A DNA stretch of 16,071 nucleotides. Source: Clostridia bacterium. Its GTDB lineage: Bacteria > Bacillota_A > Clostridia > Christensenellales > UBA1750. The notes beneath the pieces were generated by a model. That model was not told where the DNA came from and did not search any database. It saw nothing but the letters and a program-made list of their open reading frames with translations. The first letter of the stretch is position 1. Every line of letters starts with the position of its first letter. The stretch is taken from NCBI GenBank assembly GCA_017413675.1, contig JAFPSR010000018.1, positions 1 to 16,071 of the forward strand, in the 5' to 3' direction. Made by a program: the position numbers and the translations under genes. This document shows positions 1 to 6,015 of the stretch, piece after piece.

Positions 1-27
1 AAGGTACCTCCACAAGAAAAAAGGAAG

Positions 28-68
28 AAAAAATCTCTGCATGCAAGGGTTTTCCTGCATGCAGAGAT
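28..68 (-). terminator. Rho-independent terminator of tRNA-Ser
   Basis: A perfect 13-bp inverted repeat (33-45 with 56-68) encloses a 10-nt loop. Read on the minus strand it is followed by a T-rich run (complement of the A-rich 17-32). It lies directly after the tRNA-Ser gene, and the last base of the encoded CCA (68) is also the first base of the stem. Confidence 0.88.
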
Positions 69-158
69 GGCGGAGAGTTAGGGATTTGAACCCTAGGTAC
101 GCTATCAACGTACACACGATTTCCAGTCGTGCGCCTTAGACCACTCAGCCAACTCTCC
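68..158 (-). tRNA. tRNA-Ser (anticodon GGA)
   Basis: This is a 91-nt class II tRNA. The 7-bp acceptor stem GGAGAGT/ACTCTCC pairs perfectly, the anticodon stem CACGA/TCGTG encloses the loop CTGGAAA (anticodon GGA, reading UCC/UCU), and a long variable arm (GTACG/CGTAC) is present as expected for serine. The T-arm TAGGG-TTCAAAT-CCCTA is canonical and CCA is encoded at 70-68. It is transcribed divergently from the tRNA-Thr/tRNA-Pro pair. Confidence 0.97.
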
Positions 159-194
159 ATGGTCTATTCATAAGCACAACGCTTACAAATGTGG

Positions 195-223
195 ATTATA
201 CAGGATATCCCATGAAAAAGCAA
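195..223 (-). promoter_or_regulatory. Sigma-A promoter of tRNA-Ser
   Basis: On the minus strand TTGCTT (223-218) is separated by exactly 17 bp from a perfect TATAAT (200-195). The predicted transcript start is about 30 nt upstream of the mature tRNA 5' end at 158. Confidence 0.75.
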
Positions 224-333
224 GCGCAATTTTCAACAAAACATCGGAAACATGAGAGGCAAAAATGGGCTACACCTTTCCTGCTGTCTGGCCGGAATCG
301 GGCAAATGGTTGGAAAATACACAGGAAAAGGAC

Positions 334-362
334 TTTACAAAAGAAAGATTTCTTGTTATACT
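334..362 (+). promoter_or_regulatory. Sigma-A promoter of the tRNA-Thr/tRNA-Pro operon
   Basis: TTTACA (334-339), a 17-bp spacer and TATACT (357-362), with a TG one base upstream of the -10 (extended -10). It lies about 40 nt upstream of tRNA-Thr. The stretch 224-333 between this and the divergent tRNA-Ser promoter shows no further recognisable feature. Confidence 0.75.
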
Positions 363-401
363 TCTCGTTGTCGGCGCAAAAAGGAGCCGGTTTGCTCTCC
401 C

Positions 402-477
402 GCCAACATAGCTCAGCAGGTAGAGCAGCGGTTTCGTAAACCGCAGGTCTGGGGTTCGAGTCCCCATGTTGGCTCCA
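402..477 (+). tRNA. tRNA-Thr (anticodon CGT)
   Basis: A 76-nt cloverleaf. Acceptor GCCAACA pairs with TGTTGGC, the anticodon stem GCGGT/ACCGC encloses TTCGTAA (anticodon CGT, reading ACG), the T-arm is GGGG-TTCGAGT-CCCC, and CCA is encoded. It is cotranscribed with tRNA-Pro, which starts 4 nt downstream. Confidence 0.97.
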
Positions 478-481
478 GTTA

Positions 482-558
482 CGAGGTGTAGCGCAGTTTG
501 GTAGCGCGTTTGGTTCGGGACCAAAAGGTCGCTGGTTCAAATCCAGTCACCTCGACCA
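482..558 (+). tRNA. tRNA-Pro (anticodon CGG)
   Basis: A 77-nt cloverleaf. Acceptor CGAGGTG pairs with CACCTCG, the anticodon stem TTTGG/CCAAA encloses TTCGGGA (anticodon CGG, reading CCG), the T-arm is CTGG-TTCAAAT-CCAG, and CCA is encoded at 556-558. Confidence 0.97.
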
Positions 559-559
559 T

Positions 560-608
560 ATCGGGTATTCATGACAAAGCATGGTTGTGGATACTCGATT
601 TTCTTTTT
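560..608 (+). terminator. Rho-independent terminator of the tRNA-Thr/Pro operon
   Basis: A 9-bp stem ATCGGGTAT (560-568) / ATACTCGAT (591-599) with one G-T pair, whose loop contains a second small CATG/CATG pairing, is followed by TTTTCTTTTT. It begins two bases after the tRNA-Pro CCA and separates the tRNA operon from dgoD. Confidence 0.65.
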
Positions 609-650
609 ATCCTGAGTGTTGAGGAAGAATTTTGCCGGAAAGGGGGCATA

Positions 651-688
651 AACCCGGATACGAAAAAGAAAATCACCGGTTCCGGGTT
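651..688 (+). repeat. Inverted repeat in the dgoD leader
   Basis: A perfect 8-bp inverted repeat, AACCCGGA (651-658) and TCCGGGTT (681-688), with 22 bp between the arms, ends 7 bp before the dgoD start codon. It could be an operator for a sugar-acid regulator or an mRNA hairpin covering the translation start region. No Shine-Dalgarno sequence is seen here and no convincing promoter is seen in 609-695. Confidence 0.5.
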
Positions 689-695
689 ACAGAGC

Positions 696-1844
696 ATGAT
701 AATCAGGGAAGTGAATACGTATTTTGTCCGTCCACGCTGGGGGTTTGTGGAAATCATCACGGATACCGGGATCACTGGATGGGGGGAAGCGGTTCTGGAA
801 GGACACGCCAGGGCAGTTTTATCCTGCGTCCAGGAGATGAAGGATTATCTCCTTAACAAGGATCCCGCCGATATCGAAGGAATCTGGGAAACCCTTTACC
901 GTGCAGGTTTCTATCGCGGGGGCGGCGTCCTGATGAGCGCCATTTCCGGAATTGATCAGGCACTCTGGGATATCAAGGGAAAAGTATTCAATGCCCCGGT
1001 TTATCAGCTTATGGGAGGTAAGTGCCGCGACAGAATGAAAGTGTATTCCTGGATTGGCGGTGACAGGCCATCTGATGTCGGAGAAGCCGCCAGACAGAAA
1101 CGGGAAGAAGGATTTCAGGCCGTCAAAATGAATGCGACGGAAGAACTCCAGATGCTGGACAGCTATGACAAAATTGATGCAGTACTGGAACGGGTAGCGG
1201 CAATCCGGGAAAAGTGCGGGAAATATTTCGGGATTGCTATAGATTTCCACGGACGTGTCCATATGCCCATGGCTAAAATCCTGGCTAAGAAACTGGAAGA
1301 ATTTGATCCTATGTTCATTGAGGAACCGGTTCTGAGTGAAAACATGGAATATTTCAGGGAGATTGCCCGGTGCTGCAGCATTCCGATTGCAACCGGGGAG
1401 CGCCTGTTCTCCAAATATGATTTCAAACGTCTCCTGCAATGCGGCGGGGTTGCCGTGATCCAGCCGGATCTTTCACATGCGGGGGGAATTACGGAAGTCA
1501 AGAAGATTGCCGCGATGGCGGAAAGTTATGATGTAGCTCTGGCTCCCCATTGCCCGTTGGGACCGATTGCACTGGCAGCTTGTCTGCAGGTGGATGCAAC
1601 CAGCTATAACGCGGTGATCCAGGAACAGAGTATCGGGATTCATTATAATGTTGGGAAAAGTGTCCTGGATTATGTGAAAAACCCGGAAGATTTCGAATTC
1701 CGCGGTGGATTCGTGGAATTGCCGAAAAAACCCGGGATTGGGGTCGAAGTGAACCGGGAACTTGTCCTGGAAGAGAACAGGACTCCCCATAACTGGAAGA
1801 ACCCGGTATGGCACCATCCGGATGGATCTGTAGCGGAATGGTAA
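696..1844 (+). CDS. dgoD: D-galactonate dehydratase
   Basis: This 382-residue enolase-superfamily enzyme (mandelate racemase group) dehydrates D-galactonate to 2-dehydro-3-deoxy-D-galactonate (EC 4.2.1.6) in the cytoplasm. From memory of the E. coli protein, length and residue numbering coincide: metal ligands D183, E209 and E235, catalytic H185 and H285, and E310 in the segment NAVIQEQS. The N-terminal substrate-capping motif RAGFYRGG (69-76) and the C-terminal SVAEW are also kept. The start at 696 is chosen because it gives exactly the family length. The frame stays open upstream through tRNA-Pro, which is not coding. No clear ribosome binding site precedes the ATG, which is unusual for this window. 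Downstream partners of the DeLey-Doudoroff pathway (2-keto-3-deoxygalactonate kinase and aldolase, DgoT transporter) are not in the window; a MATE exporter gene follows after 54 bp. Confidence 0.95.
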   Translation: MIIREVNTYFVRPRWGFVEIITDTGITGWGEAVLEGHARAVLSCVQEMKDYLLNKDPADIEGIWETLYRAGFYRGGGVLMSAISGIDQALWDIKGKVFNAPVYQLMGGKCRDRMKVYSWIGGDRPSDVGEAARQKREEGFQAVKMNATEELQMLDSYDKIDAVLERVAAIREKCGKYFGIAIDFHGRVHMPMAKILAKKLEEFDPMFIEEPVLSENMEYFREIARCCSIPIATGERLFSKYDFKRLLQCGGVAVIQPDLSHAGGITEVKKIAAMAESYDVALAPHCPLGPIALAACLQVDATSYNAVIQEQSIGIHYNVGKSVLDYVKNPEDFEFRGGFVELPKKPGIGVEVNRELVLEENRTPHNWKNPVWHHPDGSVAEW

Positions 1845-1883
1845 TCGCACTGGAAATGTAAACAAGGTGTCCATTTTCTACCG

Positions 1884-1890
1884 AAAAGGG
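1884..1890 (+). promoter_or_regulatory. Ribosome binding site deciding a TTG start
   Basis: AAAAGGG lies 8 nt before TTG 1899. The two ATG codons at 1891 and 1894 are in another frame that stops within seven codons, so TTG is the best start for the MATE gene. Confidence 0.5.
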
Positions 1891-1898
1891 ATGATGAG

Positions 1899-3323
1899 TT
1901 GTCACTACTGAATAAACGGATTCAGGACAGCCTCGGAAAAGTCGCAAAATCAGCGGATGGATTTCTGACACGTCATTTCACCAGACCCTCTATCACATGG
2001 AGACAGGCTTTTGCCATCCTGCTTCCGCTGATGGCAGAGAACCTGTTTACCAATCTGTTTGGTCTCCTGAATACAGCCATGATCAGTTCCTCCGGTGTGA
2101 CTTCCCTGTCCGCGGTAAGCCTGGTGGATACGTTAAACAGTTTTCTCTATGTGTTTTATTCTGGTGTGGCGACCGGCGCAAGTGTAATTGTAGCCACCTA
2201 CCGCGGAAGGCATGAAGCGGATCATCTGCATGAAGCTTCTGTCCAGGCGGTGACTTCCGTAACCTCATTTACCATGATTACCATGCTGTTTGTCGTGGTG
2301 TTCCATGCTCCTTTGCTGCAGCTATTGTTCGGATCGGCGGAAGAAGAGGTTATGTCGAAGGCAAAACTGTATATGCTGGGATGTGCTGCAACTCTTCCGC
2401 TGGTGGGAATTACCAGTTCCATCTGCGGTGTGCTGCGGGGCATCGGAGAAGGGAAAACAGCCCTGGGATATACAATGGTAAGTACGGTAAAGTATGTCGT
2501 ATTGAATGTATTGTTCCTGCGAATCCTGGATATGGGTATTCCCGGTCTGATTCTTTCCATCACGCTCAGCCGGATTCTGAATCTCGGTATTCTGTGGATC
2601 CTGCTCCGACGGAGTCACAGCAGTTTTGTTTTCCGTTTCAGGGAGTTCTTTCATGTTCAGCTGCCCATACTGCGCAGTATTATCGGAGTCGGTCTCCCGT
2701 GTGCAGCTGAATCCCTGTTCTTTACCGGCGGACGGCTGGTGACGCAGACGGTTATTGTTCCCATGGGGACGAATGCTATTGTCACCTTTAATGTTTCTTA
2801 TTCTATTATGATTCTCAGCCAGATCCTGGTTACATCTGTCAATACCTCTCTGTTCACCATCACCGGGATTTGCCTGGGCAATCGCAGAGAACAGGATGTA
2901 AGGGACTTGACCAGGTCATACTTTGTTTTCAATACAGTGCTGTATATTGTCGGGATCGGCGTTATGCTGGCACTGTTCCGCAGCCTGGTCCGATTCTATC
3001 ATGCACCGGATGAGATTATCCCGATGATATTCCTGTGCGCAATGAGCGGGGTCGTGTTGCAGCCATTTCTGCATAATCTTGCGTTTATGCTTCCATATGT
3101 GTTCCGTGCAGCCGGGGACGGACGTTTCTGTACGGTTTCGTCTCTGCTCGTGATGTGGATATTCCGCGTGGGCCTTGGATGGTTTCTCGGGAGCCATTTG
3201 GGAATGGGTGTGCCCGGAATCTGGATCGGTATGCTGAGTGACTGGGTGGTTCGGGCGGTTATCTATCCGATTCGTCTAAAAGGAAACCGATGGCTTCGGC
3301 ATAAAGTGATTCATGACACATAA
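1899..3323 (+). CDS. MATE-family multidrug/metabolite efflux transporter
   Basis: A 474-residue integral membrane protein of the MATE (NorM/MatE) family, which exports cationic drugs or metabolites in exchange for Na+ or H+. The length fits the family (about 450-480) and hydrophobic segments are spread along the whole protein, compatible with 12 helices in two pseudo-repeats. Family-like stretches are visible: GVATGASVIVATYRGR (89-104), the segment around CGVLRGIGEGKTALGY (176-191), and the second-half counterpart GVGLPCAAESLFFTGGRL (263-280). The start is a TTG with AAAAGGG 8 nt upstream. It sits 54 bp after dgoD without a visible terminator between, so it may be cotranscribed, though a role in galactonate metabolism is not implied by the family. 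The substrate cannot be predicted. No terminator is evident after its stop. Confidence 0.92.
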   Translation: MSLLNKRIQDSLGKVAKSADGFLTRHFTRPSITWRQAFAILLPLMAENLFTNLFGLLNTAMISSSGVTSLSAVSLVDTLNSFLYVFYSGVATGASVIVATYRGRHEADHLHEASVQAVTSVTSFTMITMLFVVVFHAPLLQLLFGSAEEEVMSKAKLYMLGCAATLPLVGITSSICGVLRGIGEGKTALGYTMVSTVKYVVLNVLFLRILDMGIPGLILSITLSRILNLGILWILLRRSHSSFVFRFREFFHVQLPILRSIIGVGLPCAAESLFFTGGRLVTQTVIVPMGTNAIVTFNVSYSIMILSQILVTSVNTSLFTITGICLGNRREQDVRDLTRSYFVFNTVLYIVGIGVMLALFRSLVRFYHAPDEIIPMIFLCAMSGVVLQPFLHNLAFMLPYVFRAAGDGRFCTVSSLLVMWIFRVGLGWFLGSHLGMGVPGIWIGMLSDWVVRAVIYPIRLKGNRWLRHKVIHDT

Positions 3324-3449
3324 AAGATAGGATTTCAATGGGAATTGTAGAAGGAAACCGAAATGGGTTCATCGCGAAAGCCCGAAATACAGGGATTTCG
3401 TGGCGGCTGTTGTACAGTGTGAAACAGGCATGCAGAGCCTTTGAAATCC

Positions 3450-3478
3450 TTGCAACGGAAGAATTTGTTTGTTATGAT
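3450..3478 (+). promoter_or_regulatory. Sigma-A promoter of the Gfo/Idh/MocA gene
   Basis: TTGCAA (3450-3455), a 17-bp spacer and TATGAT (3473-3478), with a TG one base before the -10. The predicted start near 3485 leaves a leader of about 29 nt that contains GGGAGG before ATG 3514. The -35 hexamer is identical to that of the tRNA-Ala promoter. Confidence 0.75.
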
Positions 3479-3513
3479 ACAAATATAAAATACCCTTATG
3501 GGAGGTTCTGCCA

Positions 3514-4575
3514 ATGAAACATGGTCTTTGTGTAATCGGATATGGCGGCATGGGCGGATGGCATGTCAACCATGCGCTGAAGAGCGATGTAGTGGAGCTG
3601 ATCGCTGTTCTTGATATATTGGAAGAACGGTACCTGTTGGCAGAATCCCAGGGGATCCGTGCATACAGAACGTTGGAAGAAGTTTGCGCAGATCCCAGAA
3701 TCGAGCTTGTTACGGTCGCAATCCCGAATGATCAGCATGAAGCAGTTGCGATCCGCTGCATGGAAGCAGGGAAAAACGTAATCTCCGAAAAACCGGTTAC
3801 CCTCTCCGTGGAATCCCTGGACCGGATGATTGCGGCTTCCAAGAAGAACAATGTCCTGTTTACGGTACATCAGAACCGCCGTTGGGACGTTGACTTCCTT
3901 GCCATGAAGGAACTGTTTAATACAGGGGCGATCGGGGATATCTTCAATATCGAATCCCGCATCCACGGTTCCCGCGGCATTCCCAGTGACTGGCGCGGAA
4001 TCAAGAAATACGGCGGCGGTATGCTGTATGACTGGGGCATCCATCTGATTGACCAGATCCTGATGCTTTACTACACGCAGAAGATTGTTTCTGTCTACTG
4101 TGAATTTGATCATATCACCAACGACGAGGTGGATGACGGATTCAAGCTGACGCTGCGTTTTGATAACGGCGCCCGTGCCTATGTGGAAGTCGGAACATAT
4201 AATTTCATCGCGATGCCGCGTTTCTACATCCAGGGCAAAAAGGGCACCGGTATTATCATGGACTGGAGAGAAAACTGCAAGGTAACAGAGTGCTTCGCCT
4301 GGCATGAAAGCGATGTTGTACCGGTGGAAACCGCAGCAGGCTTAACCAAGACAATGGCGCCGCGTGATGAAATCACGACCAAATCTTATGAATTGGATCG
4401 CCCTGTCAGCGACGTGCATGATTACTACAGGAATTTCTGTGCAGCGATTGAGGGGAAGGAAACCCAGATCGTTACGCATCCGCAGATGCGCAGGGTTCTG
4501 CGTGTAATCGAAGCAGCTTTCGAGAGTGTGGAAAAGAATCAGGTTATGCCGTTCGAGGATATTCTGGCAGATTAA
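3514..4575 (+). CDS. Gfo/Idh/MocA-family NAD(P)-dependent oxidoreductase
   Basis: A 353-residue cytoplasmic dehydrogenase of the glucose-fructose oxidoreductase / inositol dehydrogenase family, acting on sugars, inositols or sugar acids. The N-terminal Rossmann fold carries VIGYGGMGGWH (7-17, G-x-G-G-x-G), and the family EKP signature is at 92-94 (SEKPV). The C-terminal domain has DWGIHLID (173-180), where H177 occupies the usual catalytic histidine position, and K93 is the usual catalytic lysine. GGGAGG 8 nt upstream supports ATG 3514. The gene has its own promoter and is followed by a hairpin at 4615-4645, so it may be monocistronic. The substrate is not predictable; nearby dgoD suggests sugar-acid metabolism, but this is only context. 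Confidence 0.93.
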   Translation: MKHGLCVIGYGGMGGWHVNHALKSDVVELIAVLDILEERYLLAESQGIRAYRTLEEVCADPRIELVTVAIPNDQHEAVAIRCMEAGKNVISEKPVTLSVESLDRMIAASKKNNVLFTVHQNRRWDVDFLAMKELFNTGAIGDIFNIESRIHGSRGIPSDWRGIKKYGGGMLYDWGIHLIDQILMLYYTQKIVSVYCEFDHITNDEVDDGFKLTLRFDNGARAYVEVGTYNFIAMPRFYIQGKKGTGIIMDWRENCKVTECFAWHESDVVPVETAAGLTKTMAPRDEITTKSYELDRPVSDVHDYYRNFCAAIEGKETQIVTHPQMRRVLRVIEAAFESVEKNQVMPFEDILAD

Positions 4576-4614
4576 TTGGCAGTGATTCCTGTCGGCGATA
4601 CGTAAGAACAGAGT

Positions 4615-4651
4615 ACGGGGCTGTCCACAGATGGAATAGCCCCGTTTGCCT
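4615..4651 (+). terminator. Probable terminator after the oxidoreductase gene
   Basis: An 8-bp perfect stem ACGGGGCT (4615-4622) / AGCCCCGT (4638-4645) with a further TCCA/TGGA pairing inside is followed only by TTT then GCC. The hairpin is strong but the T-run is weak, so termination may be partial and mutY could be read through. Confidence 0.5.
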
Positions 4652-4673
4652 ATTATGGAAAGGAAATACCGGC

Positions 4674-5711
4674 ATGTTGTCCAAGCAAATGATGATTCCC
4701 CTTCTTGCATGGTATCGTGAAAATGCCCGGCTTCTTCCATGGCGGGAGGATCCGACCCCGTATGCTGTATATGTGAGTGAAATCATGCTGCAGCAGACAA
4801 GGGTAGAAGCAGTGAAGGGGTATTATCTTCGCTTTATGGATGAACTTCCGGATATCCGGTCCCTGGCGGATGCTCCGGAAGATCTTCTCCTGAAACTATG
4901 GGAGGGATTGGGGTATTACAGCCGGGTTCGCAATATGAAAAAAACAGCCCAGATCCTCGTCCGGGAATACAACGGACAGTTTCCTCCCACAGAAAAGGAA
5001 TTGCTTGCCCTTCCGGGGATCGGCCCTTATACGGCGGCCGCTGTAGCCTCCATCGCGTTTGGGAAAAAGGCCGCAGCTGTAGACGGCAACGTGCTGCGTG
5101 TGTACACCCGCCTGGCAGCGGATCCTACCAGAATTGATGATTTGTCCTTCCGAAAAAAGATCAAGCAGGAAATGGAAGACCAAATGCCGGAGGAGACAGC
5201 GGTTTTCACGCAGGCGTGGATGGAATTGGGAGCCATGGTTTGTGTCCCGAAGAACCCGCGCTGCGGCATTTGCCCCGTGCAGGCGTTTTGCAAGGGATAC
5301 CGGGACGGAAATCCGGAACAGTATCCGGTGAGATCCGGGAAAAAAGAAAAGAAAAAGGAAGAGAAAACAGTATTTCTTCTTTGCCATGCACAGCATATAG
5401 CCATCCATAAGAGAGCGGAAAAAGGGATGCTGTCCGGGTTATGGGAACTGCCGAATACGGAAGGACATCTGTCAGCACAGGAGGCATGCAGGTATCTGGA
5501 GGCGCAGGGAATTCCTGCAGTGACAGTGCGTCAGGGGATTCCGTATACCCATATCTTTACACACCGGGAATGGGATATGGTCAGTTACGTTGTGGAAACG
5601 GGGGAGGAAAGCCCGTTGTATTTCTGGGTGACGGATGAAGAACTGGCTGAAAGCTATGCCCTGCCTACAGCTTTCAGTATGTTTCTGAGCCGGGAGACAG
5701 AGAGTGTATGA
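4674..5711 (+). CDS. mutY: A/G-specific adenine DNA glycosylase MutY
   Basis: A 345-residue base-excision-repair enzyme that removes adenine mispaired with 8-oxoguanine. All family features are visible: catalytic glutamate E36 in SEIMLQQTRVE, the helix-hairpin-helix LPGIGPYTAAAVASIAFG (113-130), the catalytic aspartate D137 in VDGNVLRV, and the [4Fe-4S] ligands C190, C197, C200 and C206 (C-x6-C-x2-C-x5-C). A lysine/glutamate-rich linker (about 222-230) leads into a C-terminal NUDIX-like domain that recognises 8-oxoG, with FTHREWD near residue 310 as the counterpart of the FSH loop. Length is normal. ATG 4674 has AAAGGAA about 8 nt upstream; a second ATG lies five codons later. It is a housekeeping gene unrelated to the neighbouring sugar genes. 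No terminator is seen between it and the tRNA-Ala promoter 14 bp downstream. Confidence 0.97.
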   Translation: MLSKQMMIPLLAWYRENARLLPWREDPTPYAVYVSEIMLQQTRVEAVKGYYLRFMDELPDIRSLADAPEDLLLKLWEGLGYYSRVRNMKKTAQILVREYNGQFPPTEKELLALPGIGPYTAAAVASIAFGKKAAAVDGNVLRVYTRLAADPTRIDDLSFRKKIKQEMEDQMPEETAVFTQAWMELGAMVCVPKNPRCGICPVQAFCKGYRDGNPEQYPVRSGKKEKKKEEKTVFLLCHAQHIAIHKRAEKGMLSGLWELPNTEGHLSAQEACRYLEAQGIPAVTVRQGIPYTHIFTHREWDMVSYVVETGEESPLYFWVTDEELAESYALPTAFSMFLSRETESV

Positions 5712-5724
5712 TCTCGAAAAACTC

Positions 5725-5753
5725 TTGCAAACCAATAATTGATATGATACTAT
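5725..5753 (+). promoter_or_regulatory. Sigma-A promoter of tRNA-Ala
   Basis: TTGCAA (5725-5730), a 17-bp spacer and TACTAT (5748-5753) preceded by TGA (extended -10). The start is about 37 nt upstream of the mature tRNA. An overlapping TATGAT at 5743-5748 lacks a correctly spaced -35. Confidence 0.7.
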
Positions 5754-5796
5754 ATGAATGTTGCGTAGAAGGGTACTTCTTTCCGACGTGTTCTGC

Positions 5797-5873
5797 GGGG
5801 CATTAGCGCAGTTGGCTAGCGCGCTACATTCGCATTGTAGAGGTCACCGGTTCGAATCCGGTATGCTCCACCA
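5797..5873 (+). tRNA. tRNA-Ala (anticodon CGC)
   Basis: A 77-nt cloverleaf. Acceptor GGGGCAT pairs with ATGCTCC (one G-T), the anticodon stem CTACA/TGTAG encloses TTCGCAT (anticodon CGC, reading GCG), the T-arm is ACCGG-TTCGAAT-CCGGT, and CCA is encoded at 5871-5873. Confidence 0.97.
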
Positions 5874-5880
5874 TAGTCAG

Positions 5881-5929
5881 GAAATCCGAACTTCGTCCCG
5901 ATGGGGGATGGTGTTCGGATTTCTTTTTT
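5881..5929 (+). terminator. Rho-independent terminator of tRNA-Ala
   Basis: A perfect 11-bp stem GAAATCCGAAC (5881-5891) / GTTCGGATTTC (5913-5923) is followed immediately by TTTTTT. It begins 8 nt after the tRNA. Confidence 0.92.
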
Positions 5930-5951
5930 CCCGGAAAACAGATGGCGGAAG

Positions 5952-5981
5952 TAGTGGAATCTCTTTGTCCGGTATTATAAT
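5952..5981 (+). promoter_or_regulatory. Candidate promoter of the glycoside hydrolase gene
   Basis: A perfect TATAAT (5976-5981) lies between the tRNA-Ala terminator and the gene start. The best -35 is only TAGTGG (5952-5957, 18-bp spacer). A strong -10 with a poor -35 would fit activator-dependent transcription. Confidence 0.4.
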
Positions 5982-6000
5982 GATGTCAGTGGCTGATCGA

Positions 6001-6006
6001 AAGGAG
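6001..6006 (+). promoter_or_regulatory. Ribosome binding site deciding start 6016
   Basis: AAGGAG sits 9 nt upstream of ATG 6016. In-frame ATGs at 5980-5990 lack a comparable site, and the frame further upstream runs through tRNA-Ala. Confidence 0.7.
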
Positions 6007-6015
6007 AAGTTGGCA

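Noticed and set aside
498..695. Upstream extension of the dgoD frame.
   Set aside because: It runs through tRNA-Pro and its terminator; the family length fits the ATG at 696 exactly.
3383..3400. Hairpin CGAAAT/ATTTCG after the MATE gene as a terminator.
   Set aside because: The stem is only 6 bp and AT-rich and has no T-run on either side.
3338..3517. A 59-codon reading frame whose TGA overlaps the ATG of the Gfo/Idh/MocA gene (ATGA).
   Set aside because: The promoter of the oxidoreductase (3450-3478) lies inside it, there is no proper ribosome binding site, and the sequence resembles no protein I recognise; the overlap is probably chance.
5758..6015. Upstream extension of the glycoside hydrolase frame.
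   Set aside because: It covers tRNA-Ala and a strong terminator; AAGGAG marks the start at 6016.
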